Assembly: GCA_963675135.1 (NCBI GenBank)
Contig: OY776119.1
Span: 69,991,727 to 70,055,726 of the forward strand
Reading direction: 5' to 3'
Length of the DNA stretch: 64,000 nucleotides
DNA from: Galeopsis tetrahit
Taxonomy: Eukaryota; Streptophyta; Magnoliopsida; Lamiales; Lamiaceae
Shown: piece after piece, positions 32,246 through 43,689 of the stretch
How the letters are laid out: each line of letters begins with the position of its first letter
Position numbering within the stretch: the stretch's first letter is position 1
Translations under genes and position numbers: made by a program
Notes under the pieces: model-generated
Told to the model about the DNA's origin: nothing
The model's database searches: none
What the model saw: the letters and a program-made list of their open reading frames with translations, nothing else

Positions 32246-34494
32246 TCAGTGGAGATCACCATATAATGTATCCATCTCAGCAACATCATCATCAGCTTCA
32301 TCAACAAAGTAGGTAGATGCAAGGCGAGCAACTACATCAGTCACTGCAGCATCTCCAGCATCAGGTCCATCACCAGCAGCAGCAGCTGGAACTCCCTCAT
32401 CAGTCATTTCTTCAATCACCACATTGGAGTTCGATGGTGGTGGTACTCCCCCTGTTGTAGGTGAAAGCATATTGGTCCACATGTCCTTCAAGAACTGGAG
32501 CTCTTCAATGGTGTCCTGCAAGTGCTGCAATTGAAGCTTGATGAATTCCTGTGAAAGATACACATTACCAGAAATGTTGATACATATGTTCTCAACATTT
32601 GGGGGTGCATGTCTCTGTCTTGATCTGGAAGATTCTGGATGATCAGAAGCTGAAGGACTGTGCTGATGTTCAGTACCAGGAGCAGTCAAAGGCAGATCAA
32701 TTACTATATCCCCAGTGAGTGAGGCAGGAGCAATAACCAGTAATGGAACTCTCCCCCTCAACACATCAGTGTTCTTGGCAACAAAATCATGGTGCCTCAA
32801 GTAGTTGGAAATCAAAACAGGATAGGGTAGATTGCCTTTCTCAGAAACTTTTCCAGTAAATCTCATCATGTGGTGGAAGATAGTGAGGCCTAAATTGAAT
32901 TTCTTAAGCACAGATTCTATACATAAGAACAACTTGGTCTTTTGTGATCTTGGTAGTGTTTGTGGTGGGAATCCAATTGTAGATAATGAGTTTATATAAC
33001 ACAGAGTGTAGGGAAGTGAGGTCTTTGGCTAGCATTTGTCTAGTACACTTAACTATCCTACCACCAGTTATAGCAGAAATTACCACATCCATGTCAGGTT
33101 CTTCATCTACCTCAACATTGAGAATATGTAGAAACTCATTTATCAATTCAGGAGTAAAAGGTACATCCCTCCCCCTAAAATTAACAGTCCCATACCACTT
33201 AGATGATCTCCTACTAGTACTTTTCTTCATACAAGCATAAAATTCATAAGCCCAGTTTGTCAAGAATGATTCACCAAAATTCACAGCATGCATCAAATTC
33301 CTTTCCTCTAAGAAACTAACCATGCCTTTACTTTCAAAATCAGGTATATTGATTCTCTTCTCTATCAACAATTTTCTCTTAGAATAAATAGCCAACCTAT
33401 TCTCTAGAGTCTCAAGAGAATCAGAAATACCTTCCTCTTTAGAAGCAAGGTCATCATCATTTGCAGAGCTTGATGTGGAGCTTTTAGCAGAGCTTTTTTC
33501 AGAGCTGCTCTCTGCACTGGAAGAGCTATCACCACTGCCATCATCTTCAAGTTCTGATGCAGCTTCCTTTGCAACAGCAGAATGCTCAACATTTTTCTTA
33601 AGAGAATTCAGGATTTCTCTTAAACACACATCAGAATCAGAATTGGAATCTGATTTTGCAGGTTCATCTTTAGTAATCATCTTGGCCTTCCCTTTGCCTT
33701 TGGGATCAGCAACAACTTTCTTTTTCTTTGGTTTCTCAGCAACAACTTTCTTGGGTTTCTCAGCAGCAACATGAGCTTCTTCCTTAGAATCTGTGAACAC
33801 TTGGATGGGTTCACCAGCATCAGCTCCGACTTTCTTCTTCTTTCTCATGGATTCAGAATAATTCACACGTGTGAACACGCGGTATGATCTCCTTCTTTGT
33901 ATAGGGCTTCTCTGTCTTTTGCCTTTCTGCGCATTCTTCTTGAAGGGAATAGGTGCAGATTCATCAGAAACAAAGAGTGAGGAGTTTGCCATTTTCAGAG
34001 ATATTTGCGTCCTCCATTTCAGCGTCTTCGGGGTCGGAAGTAGCAGTAACTTCTCCTTCAGTAGCGACCTCAACATCTTTAGCTTGCGAGCCGTGAACAG
34101 TATGTTCAGGTGATTTAGGGCTTTTAGTTTCAGTAGCCATTTGAGCGGTTTGATTGACCAAATAGCTAGAGATATCCACAGTGATATCTCCGAATGTCAT
34201 CACGGGCAGATGACCAGTAGCTCGAAGAGTATCAGACACCTCTTCGATAGCCCTAGTGAACTGTTCGACAGTTGCATCTTGTGGAATGTTGGTTGTTTGA
34301 GGAGCGGTTTGAGGAGCAGTTTGAGGAGTAGGAGCAGTTGTTGATGGTGTTGCAGAAACATTTGAGTCAGCATTTGACGAGGTTGAGTTTTGTGAAGCCA
34401 TGGAAGCAAGGATTTCGAGAGGGTTTGTGCGAGAGTGGGATGAGTTTTTCGAATCAGAGTGAGATTGTGAGGAGTTTGAATTTCTTTCAACCAT
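32246..34494 (-). pseudogene. Sirevirus-type ORF3 (post-pol ORF) of copia element A, frameshifted
   Basis: Three overlapping minus-strand reading frames (34494-33964, 34076-32904 and 32932-32246) are consecutive parts of one ORF of about 730 residues broken by two frameshifts, near 33990-34070 and near 32915. The N-terminus is Ser/Thr/Pro-rich. The middle has Lys-rich PKKKKV runs and a Ser/Glu-rich low-complexity tract. The conserved part (WYGTVNFRGRDVPFTPELIN and following) is of the type often annotated 'putative plant transposon protein'. The C-terminus is acidic with a short helical stretch. Such ORFs lie between pol and the 3' LTR in Sireviruses and are sometimes called env-like; no signal peptide or membrane segment is evident here. 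The function is unknown. Confidence 0.7.
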
Positions 34495-35436
34495 TTAAAT
34501 GAGGCGGTTGGAATTTCAAGGTAATGGATGGAAGTTTACACACACTTCTTTGAGATATACACAACCACAAAACAATTCTGCAAGCTTAGTACTCAACAAA
34601 ATCAAAAATCACAATTAGCAAGATAGTTAATCTTATGATCGATATTTATAGAGAGAATTATGTAGTTGGAGGTTAAAAGAATAATCCAGAAAAATCCGAC
34701 AATGCTCCACATAATTAGCCACAATCTAGATCATGGGTAATTAGTGGGGAAAATCCATTTAATTAATTTAATTAAATAATTAAGAAGCTTCCAGAATTAA
34801 AAATCGCATAATCTGAAAAATAAATAAAGACGTGGGTTAATTTAATTAAATAAAATGAAATAAATCCCAATAAATAATCAAATAATTACAACTAATAAAA
34901 ATAAATTCGAATCAGGCAATGTTGTGCTCAAAACTGTTACAAACACCTCAACACCATTTTTACATGAAATTGCTTCATTTGTGTTGCACCATTTTTTTTT
35001 TTTTTTTTTGTGTTATAGCATCTAATTTGTATTGATCCATTGTTCCTGTAGAGTACATCGTAGTAGCGAACTCCGTGCCCCATACTTACTTAATGGATTA
35101 CAAATATGTTGATGTTTTTACCAAATATCATCTTTTGAAAAGAAGGCATCGTAGTAGTGAACTCCGTGCTCCATAGTTACTCAGTGATTTGGTACATCTT
35201 TTAGTATGCTAATAACATTCTCATTTTTATGCATTTGAGAGGTGTGAGACATGTTTATTTTTGCACTCCAAGGTTCTTAGATTCGTAGATATTTTACAAA
35301 GGAATTATTTAACTTAGTAAGAGATAGATTCAGCTTATAAAATTTATACAACCCATGATGTTGTCCCATATGCTGACGCATTTGTGACAACATCCATCCG
35401 AATTTTTTCAGATAGTGCTCATGCCAAGAGATTTCC
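34495..35436 (-). other. Spacer between pol and ORF3 of element A
   Basis: About 0.94 kb of AT-rich sequence with no recognised domain. It includes a T-run near 34990 and a partially duplicated phrase (CATCGTAGTAG.GAACTCCGTGC at about 35048 and 35148). Confidence 0.5.
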
Positions 35437-36399
35437 TCAAGATAGAGAATCTCTCAGGTCTAATGCCTTAGTGAAAATGTCAGCATTTTGTTTTTCAGTG
35501 GGTACATACTCCAACTTAACAACATTCTTCTCTACTAAATCTCTCATAAAATGGTGTCTTTTGCTAATGTGCTTAGTGAGTGAGTGTTGTACAGGATTCT
35601 TAGAAATGTTAATGGCACTAGTATTATCACAAAAGATTGTAAGTATACCATTTTCAATACCATAGTCATGGAACATCTTGCTCAACCACAAGAGTTGTGT
35701 ACAACAGCTTCCAGTAGCTATATACTCAGATTCTGCAGTAGATTGTGAAACACAATTCTGTTTCTTGTTGTGCCATGATACAAGATTTTCCCATGTAGAA
35801 ACATCCTCCACTCGTACTCTTTCTATCATCTATATCTCCAGCCCAATCAGCATCACTATAACCAATCAAAATGTTGTTGGTGTCCTTAGTGTACCAGATT
35901 CCAAGGTCACTTGTACTTGAAACATACTTGATAATCCTCTTCACAACATTCAGGTGAGATTCCTTTGGATTAGCTTGGTACCTAGCAAAAAGACACACAC
36001 TGTACATAATATCTGGTCTACTAGAGGTTAGATATAGTAAACTACCTATCATGGATCTGTAAAGTGTTGGATCAACATCTTTTCCAGCATTATCCTTGCA
36101 AAGTTTCAAAGAAGATCCCATAGGAGTTTTCATTGGTTTTGAATTCTCAAAACCAAATCTTTTAACCAAGTTCTTAGCATACTTACTCTGGGAGAAGAAA
36201 ATACCATCACTACATTGTTTGATTTGAAGACCTAGAAAATAGTTCAAGTCTCCGACCATACTCATTTCAAATGTTGCAGTCATTGCCTCAACAAATTTAC
36301 TCAACATTTTATCACAAGTAGAACCAAACACAATGTCATCAACATATATTTGAGCAATTAGTATATTTGAACAGACTTCAGTTGCTTTTGAGAGCAATG
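35437..36399 (-). pseudogene. Copia element A pol: RT end and RNase H
   Basis: The minus strand from 36399 encodes the RT catalytic YVDD box (IAQIYVDDIVFGST), the RT C-terminal region and RNase H (SDADWAGDIDDRKSTSG; AESEYIATGSCCTQLLW; CDNTSAINISKNPVQHS). A frameshift lies at about 35730-35830, in the middle of RNase H. It ends at a stop at 35437-35439. The upstream part of the same RT is 25 kb away at 61702-62253, separated by the inserted elements. Confidence 0.85.
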
Positions 36400-36401
36400 G
36401 A

Positions 36402-37983
36402 TCTGAAGGGCTTTGCTAAGGGGGGTTGGCTCATGAAGTGCAGCTTCTAAAAGTTTTGAGTAGTTGAGCATGGAAGAATCAAGAGGAGATTGTAGCCTTG
36501 TCTCATCTACTGCTAGATCATCTAGCACATATATTGCACTTCTCTGTGCACTCCCTTCTGGAGAATATCTCTTAGTAAGATTAACAGGGGTGATGGGTTG
36601 GTTAGGAGGGGTAACATGGGTTTCAGGGGAGTTGGGTTCAAGATTTTGGGTTTCAGGGAGGTTGGGCTCTAAAGCTTGATCTTCAGGGACTTTGGACTAT
36701 GGGGTTCCAGAACCAGAAGAGTTGGTCCTGGACTTGGATTTTGTCCTACTTTCTGCCCTGCTCTCCCTTAGAGCTACTTGGAGTGACCTTTCCTCCTGAA
36801 GTTCCAGAATCTTGTCAGTGGGCTTGGCTCTTCTCTTACTTTCCCTACTGCTCCCACTTCCTCCCTCTTCCTTCTCAGGGACAACTTCCCTGGGCCTTTT
36901 ATCACCCTTTTTCTTTTGCCTTATCTCATTGTATTTCTGCCTCAACTTTTCTGAGTGGTCAGAAGGCACTTGCACTCCCTCTTCTACCACTTCATCAACT
37001 TCAGTTGATGCTCCTGAGGCTTTTTCTGATGGAATTTGAGACAATTTCTTAGTTTTGACAGCCCTGGCCTTTGTTCTTTTCTTCATTTTGGGCTTTTCCA
37101 CTTACTTCTCTTCAGCAGGTTTGGCCAGTTGCAGTCTTCTTTATTCAGTCTTTTTGCTCAGCTTTCTGAACAAAATTTTCTGGGCAGGGAGGGGCTTGGC
37201 AAAGGTTTGCATCTCAGAATAATGAGCAAACTTCTCAATCAGCAAGCTTGCTCTTGTGCAATACTTGAGTTTGCTCTCCAATACAACCTTTTGGTGGGCT
37301 TTCACCTTGAATTTTGCCTTTTCCTTCATCATCTCAGATAAGATGAAGGTCCTCCAATCAAACTTAATGCCCTTATCACTGGCATCAATCACTGCAGCCA
37401 TGATCCTTATTCTTGGAGCACTCACTTGCTCTAAACTGCTAGTGTTGCTCATGAGACTCTTTGTAATTACCTCAAATAGATTGAGGAACTTGAGCTTGAG
37501 AGCCCTCTTGTGTTGTGTAGATGAAATTGGTCCTGGAACAAGGAGCCAATCTTGAGCAATTTCTTGCTCATGGCCATTGCCATAAAATTCTGGATTCCTC
37601 CCTTCAGAGGGCAATCCAAAGGCAGCATCTACATCCTCTTCAGAAAATTTCACCCTGTGAAATCTTTCTTCTTCTTCTCCTTCAGCCCTGTAAGAAAGTC
37701 TTGTGGTGACCTCTCCATCTTCTGGCTTTCCTCTCCATTTCAGAAAAGCAAAGAACTCAGCCATGTAAGATTCAAGGCAATAGTCTGTCTTTTCTTGCAT
37801 AAACTTTTGAAGGCCAGCCCTTCTTAACCATCTCAAGGTTGGAGTAACCTCTAGATCATCACACTCAAAGGAGATGATAGGATCAAAGATTAGGTTGTTT
37901 CTGTGGCTAAGATAGCCAAAATCAAGGTCAAGGTCCTTGTTTGAGAAATCAACAACCATTTCAGGTCTAGCTTTGGGAGCCAT
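36402..37983 (-). pseudogene. ORF3 N-terminal half of copia element BC (inverted piece)
   Basis: The frame opens at the ATG at 37983 (MAPKARPEMVVDF) and runs about 527 codons to the inversion breakpoint near 36402. It is interrupted by in-frame stops at 37141-37143, near 37102 and at 36697-36699, each one transition from a Gln codon. The first 280 residues form an alpha-rich domain (RFHRVKFSEEDVDAAFGLPS; IMAAVIDASDKGIKFDWRTF) that resembles the first part of element D's ORF3, which has a similar RVMAAIFDGITEG stretch. A Lys/Glu-rich tract and Pro-rich repeats (PNSPETHVTPPNQP) follow. Its C-terminal half lies on the opposite strand at 56281. Confidence 0.75.
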
Positions 37984-38698
37984 TGAAGAACAGTAAGGTT
38001 TGAGAGAGATTTTGAATGCGTGGGGAAGAATGAACTATTGTATGGCTTCTTAAGACTTGTGAATATTCCAAAAGGAATGTATGTCAATGAGTAGGTGAGT
38101 CTTAAGGCAATTCAACGGTTTACAAATGAGGAAATCAAGCTTGGACGGCCAAGATCAATTTCAGGGGAGTTGGCCAGTTTTGATCCAATGGTTATTAACC
38201 AATGAAACAGTGAAACACTGTCTTTATTCAAAACGTGGGAAGGAGTTTAATGTTTGTTTAAGGCTGGGGGGTTATCAAGGTAGATCATGTCTCAAATTGT
38301 TTAATGCAAACAAGAGTTAAATCTTGGCATTTAATGCATTGAAAGCGACTTTTTGGGTAAGGGACAAATTGAATCCTTGAAAAGGTGATATCTTTAAAAG
38401 GAATGGGACATATATTGAAATAGGCAATGATTACCCAAAATAGGTGCTTATCAAACCAAGATTTGGTTTGATAGCCAAGACAACTTATCTGACCCTACAT
38501 GGACAAGTGTCCTGAAGTGATGTGGACAACTGTCCTGAATTTCAATGGACAAGTGTCTTGAACAATTGAGGTCATCTCTTCCGAGTTTCAGTAGACTTGA
38601 CCAAGTCTCCTGAACTTTGATTTCAGTTCCCCCTTGATTAATAAACTCCTTTGGACTCATTTGTCCAACTTCCCTGGGTCAAGAAGTCCCAACTCTGC
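37984..38698 (-). repeat. Spacer between pol and ORF3 of element BC, with short tandem phrases
   Basis: No ORF of note. Between about 38480 and 38620 the phrase TGGACAA(G/C)TGTC.TGAA recurs about four times at roughly 30-bp spacing. Confidence 0.5.
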
Positions 38699-41600
38699 TT
38701 ACAATTCCAAGAATCTTGCTTCTGCACGTGGTTTTGTCAAGATATCAGCTTTTTGATGATCTGTGTGGATTTTTACTAGCTTGATGTCCTTCTTCTCCAC
38801 ATGGTCTCTAATGAAGTGGTGCTTGATATCCACATGCTTGCATCTAGTGTGTAAGACTGGATTCTGAGATATTGCAATAACACTGTTGTTGTCACAGAAG
38901 ATTGGCACTTCAGTAGAGTTGACATTGTAGTCTCTTAGTTGTTGTCTCAACCAAAGGATTTGAGCACAACAACTTCCAGCTGCTACATATTCAGCTTCAG
39001 TGGTGGAGGTAGCCACTGTGTTCTGCTTCTTAGAGAACCAAGAAATGAGCTTGTTCCCTAAGAATTGACATGTCCCAGAGGTGGACTTTCTGTCAATTCT
39101 ACAGCCTCCATAATCAGCATCTGAGTAGCCAGTTAGCTCAATGTTGTCATCAGCAGGGTACCAAAGGCCTAGATTTTCAGTGCCTTTGAGATACCTCAAG
39201 ATCCTCTTAGCAGCCTCTAGGTGGCTTTTCTTAGGATTTGCTTGAAACCTAGCACAAACACCTACTGCAAAGGTGATGTCAGGTCTGCTGGCAATGAGGT
39301 AGAGGAGTGAACCAATGATTCCTCTATACTCAGTAGAGTTGGTTGGAACACCACTCTCATCTGGATCCATCTTCCAATTTGTATTCATGGGGATCCTTAC
39401 TGGCTTGCTGGTTGTACACCCAAATTTCTTGATCATTTCCCTTGTGTACTTTGCGTGGTTGATGAAAATTCCTTCTTTTGATTTCTTGACTTGTAAGCCC
39501 AAGAAGAAGTTCATCATTCCCATCATTGACATCTCAAACTTGCTTTGCATGAGCTTTGAGAACTTCTCACACAGCTTTTCATTTGGGGATCCAAATATGA
39601 TGTCATCAACATATATTTGGACAAGCAAGATGTCCTTTCCTTCAGTGATTCTGAAGAGAGTTCTGTCCACAGTTCCTTTGATAAAGCCATGGTCCAAGAG
39701 GAACTATGACAGTGTGTCATACCAGGCTCTTGGAGCTTGCTTGAGTCCATATAGAGCTTTCTTCAGTCTGTAGACTTGGTTTCCAACTTCAAAACCAGGT
39801 GGTTGCTCCACATAGACTTCTTCTTTCAAAACTCCATTCAAGAAGGCACTCTTGACATCCATTTGGTACACTTTGAACCTCTTGTGGGATGCATAGGCTA
39901 AGAAAAGCCTTATTGCTTCTAGCTTTGCCACAGGTGCAAATGTTTCATCAAAGTCAATGCCTTCTGATTGACAATAGCCTTTTGCCACTAATCTGGCTTT
40001 GTTTCTGACAATCACATCATTCTCATTCTTCTTATTCTTGAACACCCACTTGGTTCCTATGACATCTTGATGTGAAGGTCTCTCCACCAGCTCCCATACA
40101 TCATTTCTGGTGAATTAGTTCAGCTCTTCCTCCATTGCTGTGATCCAATTTGCATCTTGAAGTGCTTCTTCAATGTCACTTGGTTCCTGTTCTGATAGGA
40201 AACAGCAAAACAAAGCACTTTCACCATGAAACCTTCTGGTTTTGACTCCTATACTTGGATCACCAAGTATCAGATCAGTAGGATGGTCAGACAACCATGT
40301 CCTTCTTTTTCTGATCCCTTCAGCAGAGTTGTCCTCTACTAAGGTTGAGTCACCATTATCATAAAATTCAGGATAATTGAATGCAGGATCTAATTCAGGA
40401 TCATATTCAGGGATGTTTTCCTCAATGTCAGGGACATTGGTATTTTCAACATTTATGGTTTCCCCTGGAATATTTGATCTATTAACTACCTCAGCAGAGC
40501 CTGCTTCTTCATTGGTAGTTGTTACCTGAGTGTGAACTGGGATTGGGTCATTCAGTTCACCATTTCCTTCAGGAATATTGCCTTCAGGATTGTTGTCCAG
40601 TGAAACAGTTTCAGGGAGATTGGCTTGGACAACATCTATGAATACAGTGTCCTTGTCTTTTAGGCTCAATCTGGTTGTTCTTTGTGTGATTTCTTCAGTA
40701 TCTTGGTCTTTGTTCCTGATCTCAAAAATAGATTCATCAAACACAACATGATGTGTTTCCTCCACAATTAGGGTTTTACAGTTGTACACCCTGAAAGCTC
40801 TACTGATTTGAGAATATCCAAGGAATATCCCCTCATCAGCTTTGTTGTCAAAAGTTTTCAACTGCTCTTTCCCATTGTTGTGAATGAAACACTTACAACC
40901 AAATATGTGGAAATATGGCACTTTAGGCAGTCTTCCTTTCCAGAGTTCATAGGGGGTTTTGCCTTGACCCTTAGTGATTAAACATCGATTCTGAGTATAA
41001 CAGGCAGTGTTTATGGCTTCAGCCCAAAACCTCTTTGGTAGGTTTGAATCAACAATTAAAGTTCTAGCAGCTTCTTTTAGAATTCTATTCCTTCTTTCTG
41101 CAACTCCATTATGCTGAGGAGTTCTAGCTGCTGAAGTTTCATGGGCTATACCATTTTGTGTACAATACTCACTGATGTATGAATTTATGAACTCAGTGCC
41201 TTTATCACATCTTATCTTGATTATGTTAAGGCTTTTTTCATTTGACAGTCTCTTTAGCAGTTCAGGGAGTTTGACTTGTGTTTCCTTCTTATTAAGGAGA
41301 AATACTACCCATGTGAACCTAGAGAAGTCATCTACTACAACCAATGTGTATTTCCTACCATTTATGCTTGCAGGGGTAATTGGTCCAAATAAGTCCATGT
41401 GTAAAAGTTCAAGTACCCTTTCAGTAGAGATGACTGGTTTTCCCTTGAATGAGGCTTTAATTTGTTTTCCTTCTTGGCATGGTTTACAAGCATGCTCCTT
41501 AATGAAAACCTCATTAGGTAGTCCTTTAACTAATGCATTTCTAGCAAGCTTGTTCATTGATTTAAAGTTTAGGTGGTTTAGCCTTTTATGCCATAACCAA

Positions 41601-42034
41601 CTTTGTTCCTTAGAGCTCTTAGCAATAAAATATGCAGCATCAGTAGACTTGTCCCAGTCAGCAAAATACACATTTCCCTTTCTAGTTCCAGTCAGTAGAG
41701 TTTGTTGAGTTCTATCTTTAATTAAACATTTTCCACTTGAGAACTCAATGTTAAAGCCTTTATCACATAACTGACTTATGCTTAGCAAATTGTATTTGAG
41801 ACCAGCCACATAAGATACATTGGATACCTTGATATTACCAATTATCAAGGTACCATAACCTTTTGTTGTTGCTTGTGAGCTGTCTCCAAATGTGACATTT
41901 GGGCCTTCTTTTTCAGTGAAATCAGTGAGGAGTTCTTTGTTTCCAGTCATGTGCCTTGAACATCCACTGTCAAGGTACCATGCTGACTTTTTGTTCATGC
42001 TCCTCATCTTCTTGTGGCCCTGAGGTACCTGCAA
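38699..42034 (-). pseudogene. Copia element BC pol (protease, integrase, RT, RNase H)
   Basis: One continuous minus-strand frame of about 1,110 codons with only two internal stops (40115-40117 and 39704-39706), both one transition from Gln codons. Domains in order: protease active site YLDSGCSRHMTG (near 41960); GAG pre-integrase HHCC zinc module (LWHKRLNHLNF .. CKPCQEGKQ); integrase core with MDLFGP, VVDDFSRFTW, CDKGTEF and NGVAERRNRI; RT with KWVFKNKKN, FAPVAKLEAIR, MDVKSAFLNG, YGLKQAPRAWY and the catalytic IYVDDIIFGS (near 39610); RNase H (SDADYGGCRIDRKSTSG; TEAEYVAAGSCCAQ; CDNNSVIAISQNP). This is typical Ty1-copia order and length. The minus orientation is opposite to the element's own 3' LTR. 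Confidence 0.92.
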
Positions 42035-42160
42035 TTAGCAAGCTTTAGGTACCCTTTGAGTTTTGGGTCCTGAGAGGTTAGCTGTACCTTTAGGAACCCA
42101 AACTTGCTTAATTACCCTGATTGATTCAAGGTGGCTAAGTTGCTTTCCTTTAGCATCAAC
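42035..42160 (-). pseudogene. Copia element BC gag C-terminus (downstream piece)
   Basis: A minus-strand frame in phase with pol, containing the gag-end motif KQVWVPKG and a second RVPK. An in-frame TAA directly precedes the pol segment. It is separated from the rest of gag by element D, whose target duplication TCAAC is at 42156-42160. Confidence 0.7.
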
Positions 42161-43512
42161 TGTAGGTCCCTAAGTTGAGTTTAATAACGAGTAAGCTAGT
42201 GAAAATGTCTAGAGGGGGGTGAATAGACTTTTCAAAAATCTTTCGATATATCAAAGTACGATGCGGAAATCAGAATATAACAATGAGCCCAATTTCTAGT
42301 TTATACTCAACTTATTTCGAGAACTCTGTTCTATGTATACTCAACTTGTCTTGTTCAGATAAGTAATTCAATCAATCAAACAATTAATCAATTAAACAAC
42401 AAACAAAACAGTAAAGTAAATCAAACACAAGATTTTCTAGTGGTTCGACAACTTGTCTACATCCACTCTCACAAACCCAGTTGTGAAATTCTTATTAACT
42501 CGTCCAATGGAGTAATATGTTCTTGTAGCTTTAAGTCCCAAGAAATAAGACTTAGATCTTCTCGACAACACTACCAAGTGCTTCTTCGATCTTACTAGCG
42601 ATTTACAAGTATCTAGCAACTTGAAACAGTAAAATAAAAAATAAAACTTCTCTTCGTTCAGTAGTAGACTTCTTTGATCTTCACTTGACTTGTGTAGCTT
42701 CACTTTCTGAACTTCAATCTCTGAGAGTAATTCCTTTACTTCTTTTAATCTTCAATAATGCTTCAGTATACAGTAGTATCAGTAGTCTCTAATGAATGAA
42801 TACCTTGGGGTATTTATAGACTTCCAATTCAAGAACTTTCAGTTGTGTAACAACCTTTTCTTGAAAACTTACTTGTAACTGATTCTTCTTATCCTTTTAC
42901 GCGTTTCTTCAGTTAATTAGTTATTCCTTAACTAACTTCTTCAATCCTTTTCTTCAGCACGCGTTTCAGTAACTAACTTCTGTCTTTTTTATCTTGTTTT
43001 TGTCGAGTCGTGTGTACTTGTCTTCTCCTCCAGTAGTAGACTTCGTCTTCTACTTGTCTTGTGTAGTAGACTTCTTCAGATTACAACATAGAACTAATCT
43101 AGTCCTAACATCTAATCCTAACAAGACTATTACATTACATTAAGCTCTTTTTACAAAGCTTAGTCAACTTAAAAACTATACATCGATTATATACGAAATA
43201 ATATGAGCTTCTATACAACTTGAATAGCTCAGAAAAATCCTAAACAAATATTATCAAAGTACTTATAAAACGTACTTGTCTTTTAAACACTTAAACTTTT
43301 CTTTCAAAACATAACTTGACTTGTGAACCTCACTTGTCTAGTGAACTCACTTGTCTTGTGAACCTCTACTGATCTGTTCAAGACGATTTCCATAACTAGA
43401 ATATGTCAGTTAATACTTAGAAAATATTCAAGTCTTCTTTTTAGCTTATCAAAACTTCATATTTTATCTTTTATCATCATTTAGGACTTGTTCTAGGATT
43501 CATATCCCAACA
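42161..43512 (-). repeat. 3' LTR of copia element D
   Basis: 1,352 bp; in element orientation it begins TGTTGGGATATGAATCC and ends AGGGACCTACA. It is nearly identical to 54653-55984. It carries a 17-bp duplication (CTTGTCTAGTGAACTCA region near 43340) that the other LTR lacks. Confidence 0.95.
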
Positions 43513-43526
43513 ATTTCCCCCTTTTT
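43513..43526 (-). other. Polypurine tract of element D
   Basis: Minus-strand AAAAAGGGGGAAAT directly abuts the 3' LTR start, the expected plus-strand primer site. Confidence 0.9.
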
Positions 43527-43689
43527 GATGAAGCCAAAACTACTTGAATCTTTTCACAATAGTAGACTAGTTAAGTAGTTATCTTGTCTTTAAACATCAA
43601 ATAGTACTTATCTTTTCATTCATTCAAAATATGATCAGTAGATATTTACACATACTTAATCAAAATAAAAACTAAGTACCAGAGAAAAA

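Noticed and set aside
36464..37827. Several plus-strand ORFs in 36.4-37.8 kb
   Set aside because: They are antisense to the ORF3 frame of element BC, which has domain-like composition, a clear start and family resemblance.
41175..41708. 177-codon plus-strand ORF
   Set aside because: Antisense to the integrase domain of copia pol; no domain of its own.
42437..42703. ORF of 88 codons on the minus strand, repeated at 54881-55192
   Set aside because: Both copies lie inside the two near-identical LTRs of element D; similarity is due to the LTR pair, not to a conserved gene.
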